Shown: positions 1-7,739 of the stretch, piece by piece
How the letters are laid out: each line of letters starts with the position of its first letter
Numbering within the stretch: position 1 is the stretch's first letter
Position numbers and translations under genes: made by a program
The notes under the pieces: model-generated
Told to the model about the DNA's origin: nothing
The model's input: only the letters and a program-made list of their open reading frames with translations
Databases searched by the model: none
Origin: Arthrobacter sp. AK04
GTDB taxonomy: Bacteria > Actinomycetota > Actinomycetes > Actinomycetales > Micrococcaceae
DNA: 54,997 nt
NCBI RefSeq assembly: GCF_021129155.1
Contig: NZ_JAJOMC010000028.1
Span: 1-54,997, forward strand
Direction: 5' to 3'

Positions 1-160
1 GGGTGGGGGCCGGCATCTGCTCGGCGGCCGGCGGGTCTGCCGGCTCGTTGGCCTGTGCCGAGGGAACGGCCAGGAAGGCCGAGGCAGCCACGGCTGCGGC
101 CAGTGCTGCGGCGGCGGGGCGCCACCGCAGCATCCGGGGTGATTGGGGGTGCTTGTGCAT
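1..160 (-). CDS. Secreted protein, N-terminal part only (runs off left edge)
   Basis: The minus strand opens with ATG at 158-160 and reads without a stop to the window edge, 53 codons. The translation begins MHKHPQSPRMLRWRPAAAAL and continues as an Ala-rich hydrophobic stretch ending AVPSAQANEPAD. This is a typical signal peptide: basic N-region, hydrophobic core, and a likely signal peptidase I site after AQA. What follows is Pro/Ala-rich. A purine-rich stretch (GAGAAGAG) precedes the ATG. The mature domain lies outside the window, so the function is unknown. Export is inferred from the signal sequence alone. Confidence 0.6.
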   Translation of the reverse strand, partial: MHKHPQSPRMLRWRPAAAALAAAVAASAFLAVPSAQANEPADPPAAEQMPAPT

Positions 161-412
161 TGTTGCTCTTCTCGCGGAGTTATAACTGTTCGTGGAAGAC
201 GGGCGGATGCCCATGCCCTTCGAACTCCGGCGGCCCCGTGGACACGGCAGGCGCCATCGGGGACGCCGTTGTATCAAGGGGGAACGGGGTTGGGTAGTCC
301 CCGTAGAAGAGGCCCGGACTGTGGTGCTTTCCTGGCCGTGATTCCACCGTAGACAGGCTCCAAGGCAGAGATCAAACCAGGTTTCATCGCCCGATTCCGG
401 GCATTGGCCACC

Positions 413-430
413 TTTGCGCAAGCGCTTACA
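413..430. promoter_or_regulatory. Candidate LacI-family operator
   Basis: The sequence TGCGCAAGCGCTTACA has a perfect AAGCGCTT core with outer TG/CA, the usual shape of LacI/CcpA-type operators. It lies in the 460-bp gene-free region between the secreted protein (starts at 160) and the terminator of the BCCT gene, about 255 bp upstream of the secreted protein. No other feature stands out in 161-548. Assignment is by motif resemblance only. Confidence 0.3.
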
Positions 431-548
431 CCTAACCCCTAACGCGCGCGTGCCACAACATTCTGCCAAGATCAAATGTTGCCTTTTGGCCGCGCAAAGG
501 TGAGAAATGCCACCCCTTGGCCGGGACCGTTTTGTGGTCCGGGCACGG

Positions 549-590
549 AAAAGGGAAGCACCTGCCCGGCTGGACAGGTGCCTCCCTTTT
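549..590 (-). terminator. Rho-independent terminator after BCCT transporter
   Basis: A long inverted repeat (arms AAAAGGGAAGCACCTG and CAGGTGCCTCCCTTTT) with a short loop starts 34 bp past the stop codon of the minus-strand BCCT gene. Read on the minus strand it ends in CCCTTTT. The A-run at the other end would also let it work on the plus strand. Confidence 0.85.
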
Positions 591-623
591 GCCCGGAACC
601 GGGACCTGGGTGAAGGCCGGGGG

Positions 624-2486
624 CTACGCCTTGGGCGTTCGCGCAGCCGTAGCGTCTGCGGCCTCGCCTGCAGCCAGGCGTTCGGTCAGATGGGCCTCCA
701 CGGCTTCGCTGACCTGGTCCTGGACCTGGTCCGCCAGGTGCTCCTGGTAGTGTTCCTGGACCGAGTCGTGGATCTGTTCCGCGACGTGCTCCTGGTAGTG
801 CTCCTGGACCGAGTCATGCATGGAGTCCTGGACCTGCTCCGTGACATGGGCGGCCATCTGGTCGCGGGCCAGCTTGCGCTGTGCGCGCATCAGGGTCTCA
901 TGTTCCCGGTGGAAGGCCTTGGCCGTGGAGATACACATCAGGATGATGACCACGCTGAAGGGCACGGCGGTGAGGATGGCCGCGGTCTGGATGGCCTGCA
1001 GTCCATTGGCCAGGAGCAGGGCGATGGCAACAGCGGCGGCAGCCAGCGCCCAGAAGATGCGCAGCCAGTTGCGGGGTTCCACGTCTCCCCCGGTGGAGAT
1101 CATGCCCATGACCAGGGCACCGGAGTCTGCCGACGTAATGAAGAAGATGGCGATCAGGAGAATCGCGCCGGCGGTGAGGACAACCCCGCCGGGCAAGCTG
1201 CCCAGCAGGTTGAACAGGGCGCCCTCGGTATCCACGGTGCCGTCGTCGCCGATGAGCCCGCCGCTGCCGAACAGCTCGCGGTGGATGGCGGCGCCGCCCA
1301 GGACGGAGAACCACAGGAAGCCCATGGCGGTGGGTACCAGGAGCACGCCGGCGACGAACTGCCGGACGGTGCGGCCCTTGGAAATACGGGCGATGAAGAT
1401 ACCGACGAACGGCGCCCAGGAGATCCACCAGCCCCAGTAGAAGGTGGTCCAGGCGGCCTGCCATGCCTCGCCCTCTGCACCGGAAAATGCCAGCGTGTTG
1501 AAAGTAAGGCCTACAACGTTCTGGAGATAGTGCCCGATCGACTGCACGAACTCGCGCAGCAGGAACAGCGTGGGGCCGGTAAACAGCACCACCAGCATCA
1601 GGAGTGCGGCCAGGACCAGGTTGGTGTTGGAGAGCCACTTCATGCCCTTGCCCACACCGGACACCACCGAAATGATGGTCAGCGTGATGATGCAGAGGAT
1701 CAACCCGATCTGCGTCATTGTGGTGGCCTGGACAATGTTGGCCTGTTCAAGTCCGGCGGAGATCTGCAGGACGCCTAGGCCCAGGGAGGTGGCGACGCCG
1801 AACAGGGTGCCCACCAAGGCCACGACGTCGATCAGGTTGCCCCACCCGCCGGAAACGCGCTTGCGGCCCAGGAGCGGCTCAAGTGTCCAGCGGATAGAGA
1901 TGGGGCGGTTCCTGCGGTGCACTGCGTAGGCAATGGATACGCCCACCACAACGTAGATGGCCCAGGCATGGAGGCCCCAGTGGAGGTAGGTCTGCGTCAT
2001 CGCCTGCTGGGCGAGCTCCAGCGGGGATCCCTCCACACCGGGCCGGGGCGCGGCAAAGTGGTTCAGCGGCTCGGCCACACCGAAGAAGACCAGGCCGATG
2101 CCCATGCCCGCCGCGAAGAGCAGGGCGAACCAGGACACCACGGAAAATTCGGGCTCGTCGTCGTCCTGGCCCAGCTTGATATCGCCATAGCGGCTGAGGC
2201 CGATCCAGAGGGAAAACGCCACGAAGAGTGCAACGGCGGCAACGTAATACCAGCCGAACCAGTTGATGACGTTGCCTTGGATGGTGGTGAAGATCTCTGT
2301 GGCAGCCGCAGGGAAAATCGTAGCGAAGAGGACAAAAACAATGATGGTTCCGGCTGCGGGCCAGAAGACCCATCTGGCGAGTTGCTGGCCGCCGGTTCCG
2401 GGCGGCCGGTCCGCCGCTTTCTTATGGGCGGGAGGTTTTTCCCCCGGTGGTTGGCTGATGGTCCTGGTGCCAGGTGTGGCGGACAT
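624..2486 (-). CDS. BCCT-family betaine/choline/carnitine transporter
   Basis: A 620-residue Na+- or H+-coupled importer of quaternary-ammonium osmolytes such as glycine betaine. The sequence shows about 12 membrane segments and family stretches such as FAAGMGIGLVFFGVAEPL and the Trp-rich TFYWGWWISWAPFVGIFIARIS. A 45-residue hydrophilic N-tail precedes TM1. The C-tail (about residues 545-620) is long, charged and contains a 16-residue tandem repeat. Long cytosolic C-tails sense osmotic stress in BetP-type carriers; that role here is inference. The ATG is preceded by AAGGAG at good spacing. It is a single-gene unit with its own terminator. Substrate specificity cannot be read from sequence alone. 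Confidence 0.92.
   Translation of the reverse strand: MSATPGTRTISQPPGEKPPAHKKAADRPPGTGGQQLARWVFWPAAGTIIVFVLFATIFPAAATEIFTTIQGNVINWFGWYYVAAVALFVAFSLWIGLSRYGDIKLGQDDDEPEFSVVSWFALLFAAGMGIGLVFFGVAEPLNHFAAPRPGVEGSPLELAQQAMTQTYLHWGLHAWAIYVVVGVSIAYAVHRRNRPISIRWTLEPLLGRKRVSGGWGNLIDVVALVGTLFGVATSLGLGVLQISAGLEQANIVQATTMTQIGLILCIITLTIISVVSGVGKGMKWLSNTNLVLAALLMLVVLFTGPTLFLLREFVQSIGHYLQNVVGLTFNTLAFSGAEGEAWQAAWTTFYWGWWISWAPFVGIFIARISKGRTVRQFVAGVLLVPTAMGFLWFSVLGGAAIHRELFGSGGLIGDDGTVDTEGALFNLLGSLPGGVVLTAGAILLIAIFFITSADSGALVMGMISTGGDVEPRNWLRIFWALAAAAVAIALLLANGLQAIQTAAILTAVPFSVVIILMCISTAKAFHREHETLMRAQRKLARDQMAAHVTEQVQDSMHDSVQEHYQEHVAEQIHDSVQEHYQEHLADQVQDQVSEAVEAHLTERLAAGEAADATAARTPKA
738..833 (-). repeat. 48-bp tandem repeat in the BCCT C-terminal tail
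   Basis: Two adjacent 48-bp units (738-785 and 786-833) start with the same GTGCTCCTGGTAGTG and encode a 16-residue motif around HDSVQEHYQEH. A third, degenerate unit follows toward the C-terminus (DQVQDQVSEAVEAHL). The encoded segment is amphipathic and charged, probably helical. Confidence 0.8.
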
Positions 2487-2719
2487 TCCCAGTTTCTCCT
2501 TATGCGCTGCGTGCGCTCAGACTGCGTTGTGCAGGTTCGTCTCGTGTACGTTCGTCTGTTCGTATGTGTTCTCTTATGCCGCTGCCGCGTGTCCACGGCT
2601 GTGCAGCCAGCAAGTTTACGGAACCCGAAAAGCCGCGGGGCGGGAAATTGGCCGGCCCCGGGGGTATTGATGCCGGATCGAGACGTGCTCCATGCGGGCC
2701 CATTAACTGTAGGCCCGGA

Positions 2720-2755
2720 AAATAAGAAAAGCACCAGTTCCGAAGAACTGATGCT
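2720..2755 (-). terminator. Rho-independent terminator of the tRNA array
   Basis: On the minus strand, downstream of tRNA-Phe, an 11-bp stem (AGCATCAGTTC / GAACTGGTGCT) closes a TTCG tetraloop and is followed by the T-rich TTTTCTTATTTT. This is a textbook intrinsic terminator ending the Glu-Asp-Phe tRNA transcript. Confidence 0.92.
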
Positions 2756-2761
2756 TCCCAG

Positions 2762-2837
2762 TGGTGGCTCCGACCGGCGTCGATCCGGTGACCTTTCGAT
2801 TTTCAGTCGAACGCTCTACCAACTGAGCTACAGAGCC
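2762..2837 (-). tRNA. tRNA-Phe (GAA)
   Basis: The minus strand folds as a cloverleaf: acceptor GGCTCTG with CGGAGCC, D-arm with AGTTGGTA, anticodon loop CTGAAAA (anticodon GAA), and a T-arm with ACCGG/CCGGT. Discriminator A and an encoded CCA end the gene. It is the last tRNA of the array and is followed directly by a terminator. Confidence 0.96.
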
Positions 2838-2839
2838 TA

Positions 2840-2853
2840 GGTGACTAGTCACC
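2840..2853. repeat. Perfect 14-bp palindrome between tRNA-Asp and tRNA-Phe
   Basis: GGTGACTAGTCACC is a perfect palindrome located 3 bp from the 5' end of tRNA-Phe. In the polycistronic precursor it could form a short processing hairpin; as DNA it could be a protein site. The role is unknown. Confidence 0.5.
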
Positions 2854-2885
2854 ATGACAGCCGGAATCTCTTCCAACAATCAGAG

Positions 2886-2959
2886 CGACCCTGACGGGAC
2901 TTGAACCCGCGACCTCCGCCGTGACAGGGCGGCGCGCTAACCAACTGCGCTACAGGGCC
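2886..2959 (-). tRNA. tRNA-Asp (GTC)
   Basis: Cloverleaf on the minus strand: acceptor GGCCCTG with CAGGGTC, D-loop AGTTGGTTA, anticodon stem CCGCC/GGCGG around loop CTGTCAC (anticodon GTC), and T-loop TTCAAGT. The discriminator is G, as is standard for tRNA-Asp. CCA is not encoded. Confidence 0.96.
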
Positions 2960-3050
2960 TTGCGTTTCTTGCTTCAGCAGTATCTCTACCGCTTTTTTCA
3001 AGGCTTCCAGCCTACCAGACATTTTCAGTCTGTTTGACCAGTTCCTTGCG

Positions 3051-3123
3051 TACCCCCAACGGGATTCGAACCCGTGCCGCCGCCGTGAAAGGGCGGTGTC
3101 CTAGGCCGCTAGACGATGGGGGC
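3051..3123 (-). tRNA. tRNA-Glu (TTC)
   Basis: Cloverleaf on the minus strand: acceptor GCCCCCA with TGGGGGT, anticodon loop CTTTCAC (anticodon TTC), T-loop TTCGAAT. CCA is not encoded. It is the first gene of the tRNA array. A TTGACG hexamer (minus strand, 3152-3157) lies just upstream and may be the -35 element, but no convincing -10 was found. Confidence 0.96.
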
Positions 3124-3288
3124 CAGAACCCGTTCGGAACAAAATAAAAGGCGTCAAGCGGGGCTTTCCGTCTTTGTCCTTTGCGTTTCTCCGAACTGGA
3201 CTCTAAAACTATAGGGCCTAGGCAGGAATTATCCAAAATCGGCCAAAAACACCGCCACGGAGCGGGCGGAACAGGTGAAGATGGACGG

Positions 3289-4332
3289 ATGGATGCCGTA
3301 GCAGCACTCAACGAGATCGCCTTCTGGCTGGAGCGCGGACGCGCTGCCACCTTCAAGGTCCAGGCATTCCGCAAGGCGGCGGCGGCCATCAGCCCGCTGC
3401 TGCCGGAGGAAGTGGCCGCGCGCGCCGTGAACGGCCGGCTGAAATCCATGAAGGGCATCGGCGACCGGACCTACCAGGTGATCCGCCAGGCCGTGGACGG
3501 CCAGGTTCCGGATTACCTGGCGGATCTCCGGGAGAAGGGTGCCCGGCCGCTGGTCTCCGGGGGCGCAGGGCTGCGGGAGATGTTACGGGGAGACCTGCAC
3601 AGCCACAGTGAATGGTCCGACGGCGGCTCCCCCATTGAGCTGATGGTGGCGGCCGCCGGCGTGCTGGGAAGGGAATACCTCGCACTGACCGACCACTCCC
3701 CCAACCTCACCATTGCGAACGGACTGTCCGCCGAACGCCTGCTCCAGCAGCTGGACGTGGTGGATGCGCTCAACGCCGGGCCCCCTCCGGGCGGCGATGG
3801 CACTCCGGGCACGCCGGTCCGGCTGCTGGCAGGCATCGAGGTGGACATCCTGGAATCGGGGGAACTGGACCAGGACCCGGAACTGCTGGACCGCCTGGAC
3901 ATTGTGGTGGCCAGCGTCCATTCGAAGCTGCGCGCTGACAGCAGGACCATGACCCGCCGCATGCTCGGCGGCATCCAGGACCCGCACACCAACGTCCTGG
4001 GCCACTGCACCGGGCGCCTGGTGGAGGGGTCCCGCGGCACGAGGCCGCCGTCGGACTTCGATGCCAAGGAGGTGTTCGCCGCCTGCGCTGAACACAACGT
4101 GGCGGTGGAGATCAATTCCCGGCCGGAACGCCAGGACCCGCCCGATGCGCTGATCCAGCTCGCCCTCGACGCCGGCTGCCTGTTCTCGATCGACAGCGAC
4201 GCGCATGCACCCGGCCAGCTCGACTTCCTGCAGTACGGCGCCGAGCGCGCGGAGAAGAACGGCGTTCCCGCCGACCGGATCATCACCACCTGGCCCCTGG
4301 AACGCCTGCTGGAATGGGCGGCGCCGCGCTGA
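3289..4332 (+). CDS. PHP-domain metal-dependent phosphoesterase with PolX-like N-terminus
   Basis: A 347-residue protein. The N-terminal 90 residues resemble the polymerase X 8-kDa/helix-hairpin-helix region (KGIGDRTYQVIRQ). The rest is a PHP domain with metal-ligand motifs in order: DLHSHSEWSDG, ALTDHSPN, GIEVDIL, ASVHSKL, GHCTGR, EINSRPER and SIDSDAHA. This matches the C-terminal nuclease half of bacterial PolX without the nucleotidyltransferase core. Role in DNA repair or phosphoester hydrolysis is inferred. Start choice: ATG at 3289 with AGGTG upstream begins the conserved region; the frame is open 36 codons further upstream but that part is not PHP-like. Confidence 0.85.
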   Translation: MDAVAALNEIAFWLERGRAATFKVQAFRKAAAAISPLLPEEVAARAVNGRLKSMKGIGDRTYQVIRQAVDGQVPDYLADLREKGARPLVSGGAGLREMLRGDLHSHSEWSDGGSPIELMVAAAGVLGREYLALTDHSPNLTIANGLSAERLLQQLDVVDALNAGPPPGGDGTPGTPVRLLAGIEVDILESGELDQDPELLDRLDIVVASVHSKLRADSRTMTRRMLGGIQDPHTNVLGHCTGRLVEGSRGTRPPSDFDAKEVFAACAEHNVAVEINSRPERQDPPDALIQLALDAGCLFSIDSDAHAPGQLDFLQYGAERAEKNGVPADRIITTWPLERLLEWAAPR

Positions 4333-4481
4333 ACCTGGCGGGGCACGGGCGGTCACCACATCCCGCGCCCCGGCCCGGGAAGGCACCCGGGAACGTCCGC
4401 TGGAACTTTTTGGCAGGAATTTGCGCAGACGTGGCCGATTTCCGCCAGTCAGCTGTCCTTGCCCCCGGATAGATTTGCTGC

Positions 4482-5465
4482 ATGCCTCCAACCAGCCCGG
4501 CCAAGCCGACAGCCCCCGCACCTGCCCAGACCGCTGCAACCCCGGTCAGGGCCCTCGGCGTGGCAGCGATGGTGGTCACCGTGGTCCTCTGGGCGTCGGC
4601 CTTCGTGGGGATCCGGGCGATCGGCCCCCACTTCTCCCCCGGCTCCCTGACGCTGGGCAGGCTGGCGATCGCCGCCGTCGTGCTCTCCCTGCTGGTCCTG
4701 CCGCAGCTGCTGAAGACCCGCCTCCTGCCGAGGGGCCGGGAATGGTGGCCGATCCTGGCCTACGGGGTGATGTGGTTCGGCGGGTACAACGTGGCGCTGA
4801 ACGCCGCCGAACACGTGCTTGACGCGGGCACTAGCGCCCTGCTGATCAACGTCAACCCCATCCTGGTGGCCATCATGGCCGGCATCTTCCTCAAGGAGGG
4901 CTTCCCGCGCTGGCTCATCATCGGCAGCCTGGTTGCCTTTGCCGGCGTGGCGTTGATCGCGTTCGGATCAACCCAGTCCTCAGGGCCGGGGGAACGGCCG
5001 ACGACGGACGTGGCAGGCGTGTTGCTGTGCCTCCTTGCCGCCGTGCTCGCCGCCGTCAGCGTCATCATCCAGAAGCCTGTGCTGCGCAAGTTTCCGGCCG
5101 CGCAGGCTACCTGGTTCGGGATCCTGGTGGGTGCGCTCTGCTGCCTGCCCTTTGCGGGCCGGCTGGCCAGCGAAGTGCAGGCGGCACCGCCGCAGGCAAC
5201 ATGGGGGCTCGTCTACCTGGGGATCTTCCCCACTGCCATTGCCTTCACCACCTGGGCGTACGCGCTCTCGCTGGTGGACGCCGGAAAGCTGGCCGCCACC
5301 ACCTACCTGGTTCCCGGGACCACCATCCTGATTTCATGGGTCCTGCTGGGCGAGGTTCCTGCCCCGCTGGGCCTGGTGGGCGGCCTGGTCTGCCTAGTGG
5401 GGGTGGCGCTGACCCGGCGCAGGAGCCGGAATCCGCGGGGAGCCGGGGTGGCCGGTTCCCGCTAG
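4482..5465 (+). CDS. EamA/DMT-family transporter (putative metabolite exporter)
   Basis: 327 residues with about ten membrane helices and two EamA repeats: the first starts at ALGVAAMVVTVVLWASAFVGIR, the second after the loop near residue 170. Members export amino acids or other small metabolites across the inner membrane, often driven by H+. The substrate is not predictable. No Shine-Dalgarno is visible. Instead TAGATT (4470-4475) sits 6 nt before the ATG, consistent with a leaderless transcript. The next gene starts 9 bp downstream. Confidence 0.88.
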   Translation: MPPTSPAKPTAPAPAQTAATPVRALGVAAMVVTVVLWASAFVGIRAIGPHFSPGSLTLGRLAIAAVVLSLLVLPQLLKTRLLPRGREWWPILAYGVMWFGGYNVALNAAEHVLDAGTSALLINVNPILVAIMAGIFLKEGFPRWLIIGSLVAFAGVALIAFGSTQSSGPGERPTTDVAGVLLCLLAAVLAAVSVIIQKPVLRKFPAAQATWFGILVGALCCLPFAGRLASEVQAAPPQATWGLVYLGIFPTAIAFTTWAYALSLVDAGKLAATTYLVPGTTILISWVLLGEVPAPLGLVGGLVCLVGVALTRRRSRNPRGAGVAGSR

Positions 5466-5474
5466 AGTCGGAGT

Positions 5475-5903
5475 ATGCCAGCCAGCCTGCCGCCGGGCCT
5501 GCCAATTGTTCCTGCGGGCCCCAGCGAGCCCCTTCGCTTCACCATGTCCGAGGACGAATTCGAGGCTGCCGTCCAGGACGCCCTGGACAGCATCCCGGAC
5601 AAGCTGGCCCGCGCCATGGACAACGTGGCGGTGTTTATCGAGGACGACTATGTGCCGAAGCCCGGGGAGGATCCGGACACCGTCCTGCTGGGACTCTACG
5701 AGGGCGTGCCCCTGACCGAGCGGGACTCCTGGTGGGACGCCGGGTCCCTGCCGGACAGGATCACGATCTTCCGGGAGCCCATCCTGGACATCTGCGCATC
5801 CCGGGAGGACGTCATCCACGAAGTGGCCGTGACGGTGGTGCATGAGATAGCCCACCACTTCGGCATTGATGACGACCGGCTGCACGAGCTCGGCTGGGGC
5901 TAG
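5475..5903 (+). CDS. Zincin-like metallopeptidase family protein
   Basis: 142 residues, the size of the DUF1025/minimal-zincin family. The C-terminal helix carries VVHEIAHHFGIDDDRLHELG, an HExxH zinc site with a downstream acidic residue. The middle carries a conserved acidic patch (FIEDDYVPKPGEDPDTVLLGLYEG). A soluble, cytoplasmic protein; substrate unknown. The ATG lacks a well-spaced RBS, but TAGAGT (5463-5468) lies 6 nt before it and includes the stop of the preceding gene, which suggests leaderless transcription. An internal ATG at 5544 is an alternative start. Confidence 0.8.
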   Translation: MPASLPPGLPIVPAGPSEPLRFTMSEDEFEAAVQDALDSIPDKLARAMDNVAVFIEDDYVPKPGEDPDTVLLGLYEGVPLTERDSWWDAGSLPDRITIFREPILDICASREDVIHEVAVTVVHEIAHHFGIDDDRLHELGWG

Positions 5904-5913
5904 CCTTGTAGGC

Positions 5914-6834
5914 ATGGGACACGACCACAGCCACACCCACGGCATCACAGCAACAGGCCGGCACCGGAAGCGGCTTGTTGCCGTCCTTGCCATCACTCTG
6001 GCCGTGGTCCTGGTCCAGGTTGCCGGCGCGGTCCTCTCCGGCTCGCTGTCCCTGCTCGCCGACGCTGGCCACATGCTCTCCGACGCAGCGGGCGTAACGA
6101 TCGCCCTGCTGGCTGCGTGGATTGCGGGTCGGCCCGCCAGCGACCAAAGAACCTACGGGTACCAGCGGGCCGAGGTACTGGCTGCGCTGGCAAATGCCCT
6201 GATCCTGATCGTGATCTCCGTGGTCATCTTCAGCGAGGCAATCCGCCGGATCGGTGCCGCGCCTGAAGTCCAGACGGACATCATGCTGTTCGCCGCGGTC
6301 CTCGGCGCCGCCGCAAACGTGGCGTCCCTGGTGATCCTGCGCGGAGCACACCAGGAGAGCCTCAACGTGCGGGGCGCCTACCTGGAAGTGCTGGGTGACC
6401 TCCTGGGTTCCTTCGCCGTCATTGCCGCGGCCGTGGTGATCATGGTGACCGGCTTCCAGGCGGCGGACACCATTGCCTCCGTCCTGATCGCCCTGATGAT
6501 CCTGCCCCGCGCCTGGAGCCTGCTCCGCGACGTGGTGGATGTGCTGCTGGAAGCCAGCCCCAAGGGCGTGGAAGTGCAGATGATCCGGGAGCACATCCTC
6601 TCCGTGGAGGGAGTCACGGACGTGCATGACATCCACATCTGGACCATCACCTCCGGTGTCCCCGTCTTCTCCGCGCACGTGGTGGTGGAGGACGGGGTGC
6701 TCAACGCCCGCGGCGCCGACCAGTTGCTGGACAAGCTGATCACCTGCCTGGGTTCGCACTTCGATACGGACCACTGCACATTCCAGCTGGAGCCCGCCAG
6801 CCATTCTGAACATGAGGCGCACCAGCACGCCTGA
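5914..6834 (+). CDS. Cation diffusion facilitator, CzcD/ZitB type
   Basis: 306-residue Zn2+/Co2+/Cd2+:H+ antiporter that exports divalent metals. It begins with a His-rich metal-sensing tail (MGHDHSHTHG), has six membrane segments, and carries the site-A motif LLADAGHMLSDAAGV and a C-terminal ferredoxin-like domain with VHDIHIW. The ATG at 5914 begins the His-rich tail; upstream in-frame codons overlap the previous gene. TAGCCT (5901-5906) lies 7 nt before the ATG, as in the two genes upstream. Confidence 0.92.
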   Translation: MGHDHSHTHGITATGRHRKRLVAVLAITLAVVLVQVAGAVLSGSLSLLADAGHMLSDAAGVTIALLAAWIAGRPASDQRTYGYQRAEVLAALANALILIVISVVIFSEAIRRIGAAPEVQTDIMLFAAVLGAAANVASLVILRGAHQESLNVRGAYLEVLGDLLGSFAVIAAAVVIMVTGFQAADTIASVLIALMILPRAWSLLRDVVDVLLEASPKGVEVQMIREHILSVEGVTDVHDIHIWTITSGVPVFSAHVVVEDGVLNARGADQLLDKLITCLGSHFDTDHCTFQLEPASHSEHEAHQHA

Positions 6835-6866
6835 GGACACGTGCGGGCTGGGATTCCTGCGCCCGG

Positions 6867-7739
6867 CTAGCTCAAAACGTCCTTGGTGACGAAACGCCCA
6901 TAGGCGAGGGCACCGAACACGGCAACGTACCCCGCCTGCAGCAGCGCATTGCTGGCGAAGGAGTCCCACAGCACCGGCTGCCGGAGCAAGTCCCCGAAGC
7001 CCAGCCAGTAGTGGCTGAACAGCCACGGGTGAAGCCACTCAAGCTGCGGCAGCTGGTCGAGGACCTGGGAAACCACCGAGAGCACCACCGTGGCAGCCAT
7101 GGCGCCCACCGGCACCACGGTCCAGGTGGAGAGGAAGAGCCCTATGGCGGACAGCCCGGCCAGGGAAACGGCCAGGTACGCCGAGATCAGGAGGAGCCGG
7201 AGCACGGCCTCCGGCGGCTGGATGACATCCCCTGACAGCAGGGTCACCGGGCCCACGGGGAAAAGCGCTGCCCCGATGGCGGCCCCGGCGAGCGCAACAG
7301 TGAGCGGTGCGGCCAGGCAGAACGCCAGGGCGCCTGCGTATTTCACCAGGAGCAGACGGACCCGGCCCGCCGGCGCAACCAGCAGGTACCGCAGCGTTCC
7401 CAGGTTGGCCTCGCCCGCGATGGTGTCACCCGCCACCACACCCACCGTCAGCGGCAGGAACAGGGGGACGGAGACCAGCATTGCCGTGAACGCGACGAAC
7501 AGGCCGTTCTGCGTGATCCGGTCCAGGAAGGCCGGGCCGCGCCCGGGGGGAACCGCTGAGGAGAGCCTCACGGCCACCGCAATCAGCACCGGAATGGCGG
7601 CCAGCGCGAGCAGCAGCGCCCAGGTGCGGCGACGCCGGAACAGGACCGCGATTTCGGACAGCAGGAGCGATATCCCGGCTCCCCTCGGCCCTGCCACGGC
7701 CGCCATGCCCTCCGCCTTCGGCTTCACGCTACTGGGCAA
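6867..7739 (-). CDS. ABC-2 type transporter permease
   Basis: 290-residue membrane protein with six predicted helices, the permease half of an ABC-2 exporter. VAGDTIAGEANLGTLRYLLVAPAGR is the family's conserved cytosolic coupling segment. The proposed start is TTG at 7739, 7 nt after GGGGGAGGGG, overlapping the end of the ATPase gene by 11 bp; an ATG at 7706 is the alternative. It follows the ATPase and LolA-like genes in one minus-strand operon. The cargo is unknown. Confidence 0.87.
   Translation of the reverse strand: MPSSVKPKAEGMAAVAGPRGAGISLLLSEIAVLFRRRRTWALLLALAAIPVLIAVAVRLSSAVPPGRGPAFLDRITQNGLFVAFTAMLVSVPLFLPLTVGVVAGDTIAGEANLGTLRYLLVAPAGRVRLLLVKYAGALAFCLAAPLTVALAGAAIGAALFPVGPVTLLSGDVIQPPEAVLRLLLISAYLAVSLAGLSAIGLFLSTWTVVPVGAMAATVVLSVVSQVLDQLPQLEWLHPWLFSHYWLGFGDLLRQPVLWDSFASNALLQAGYVAVFGALAYGRFVTKDVLS

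Noticed and set aside
507..1778. 423-codon open frame on the plus strand
   Set aside because: It lies antisense to the BCCT gene and gives a low-complexity Gly/Asp/Gln/His-rich product, a typical by-product of high-GC coding DNA.
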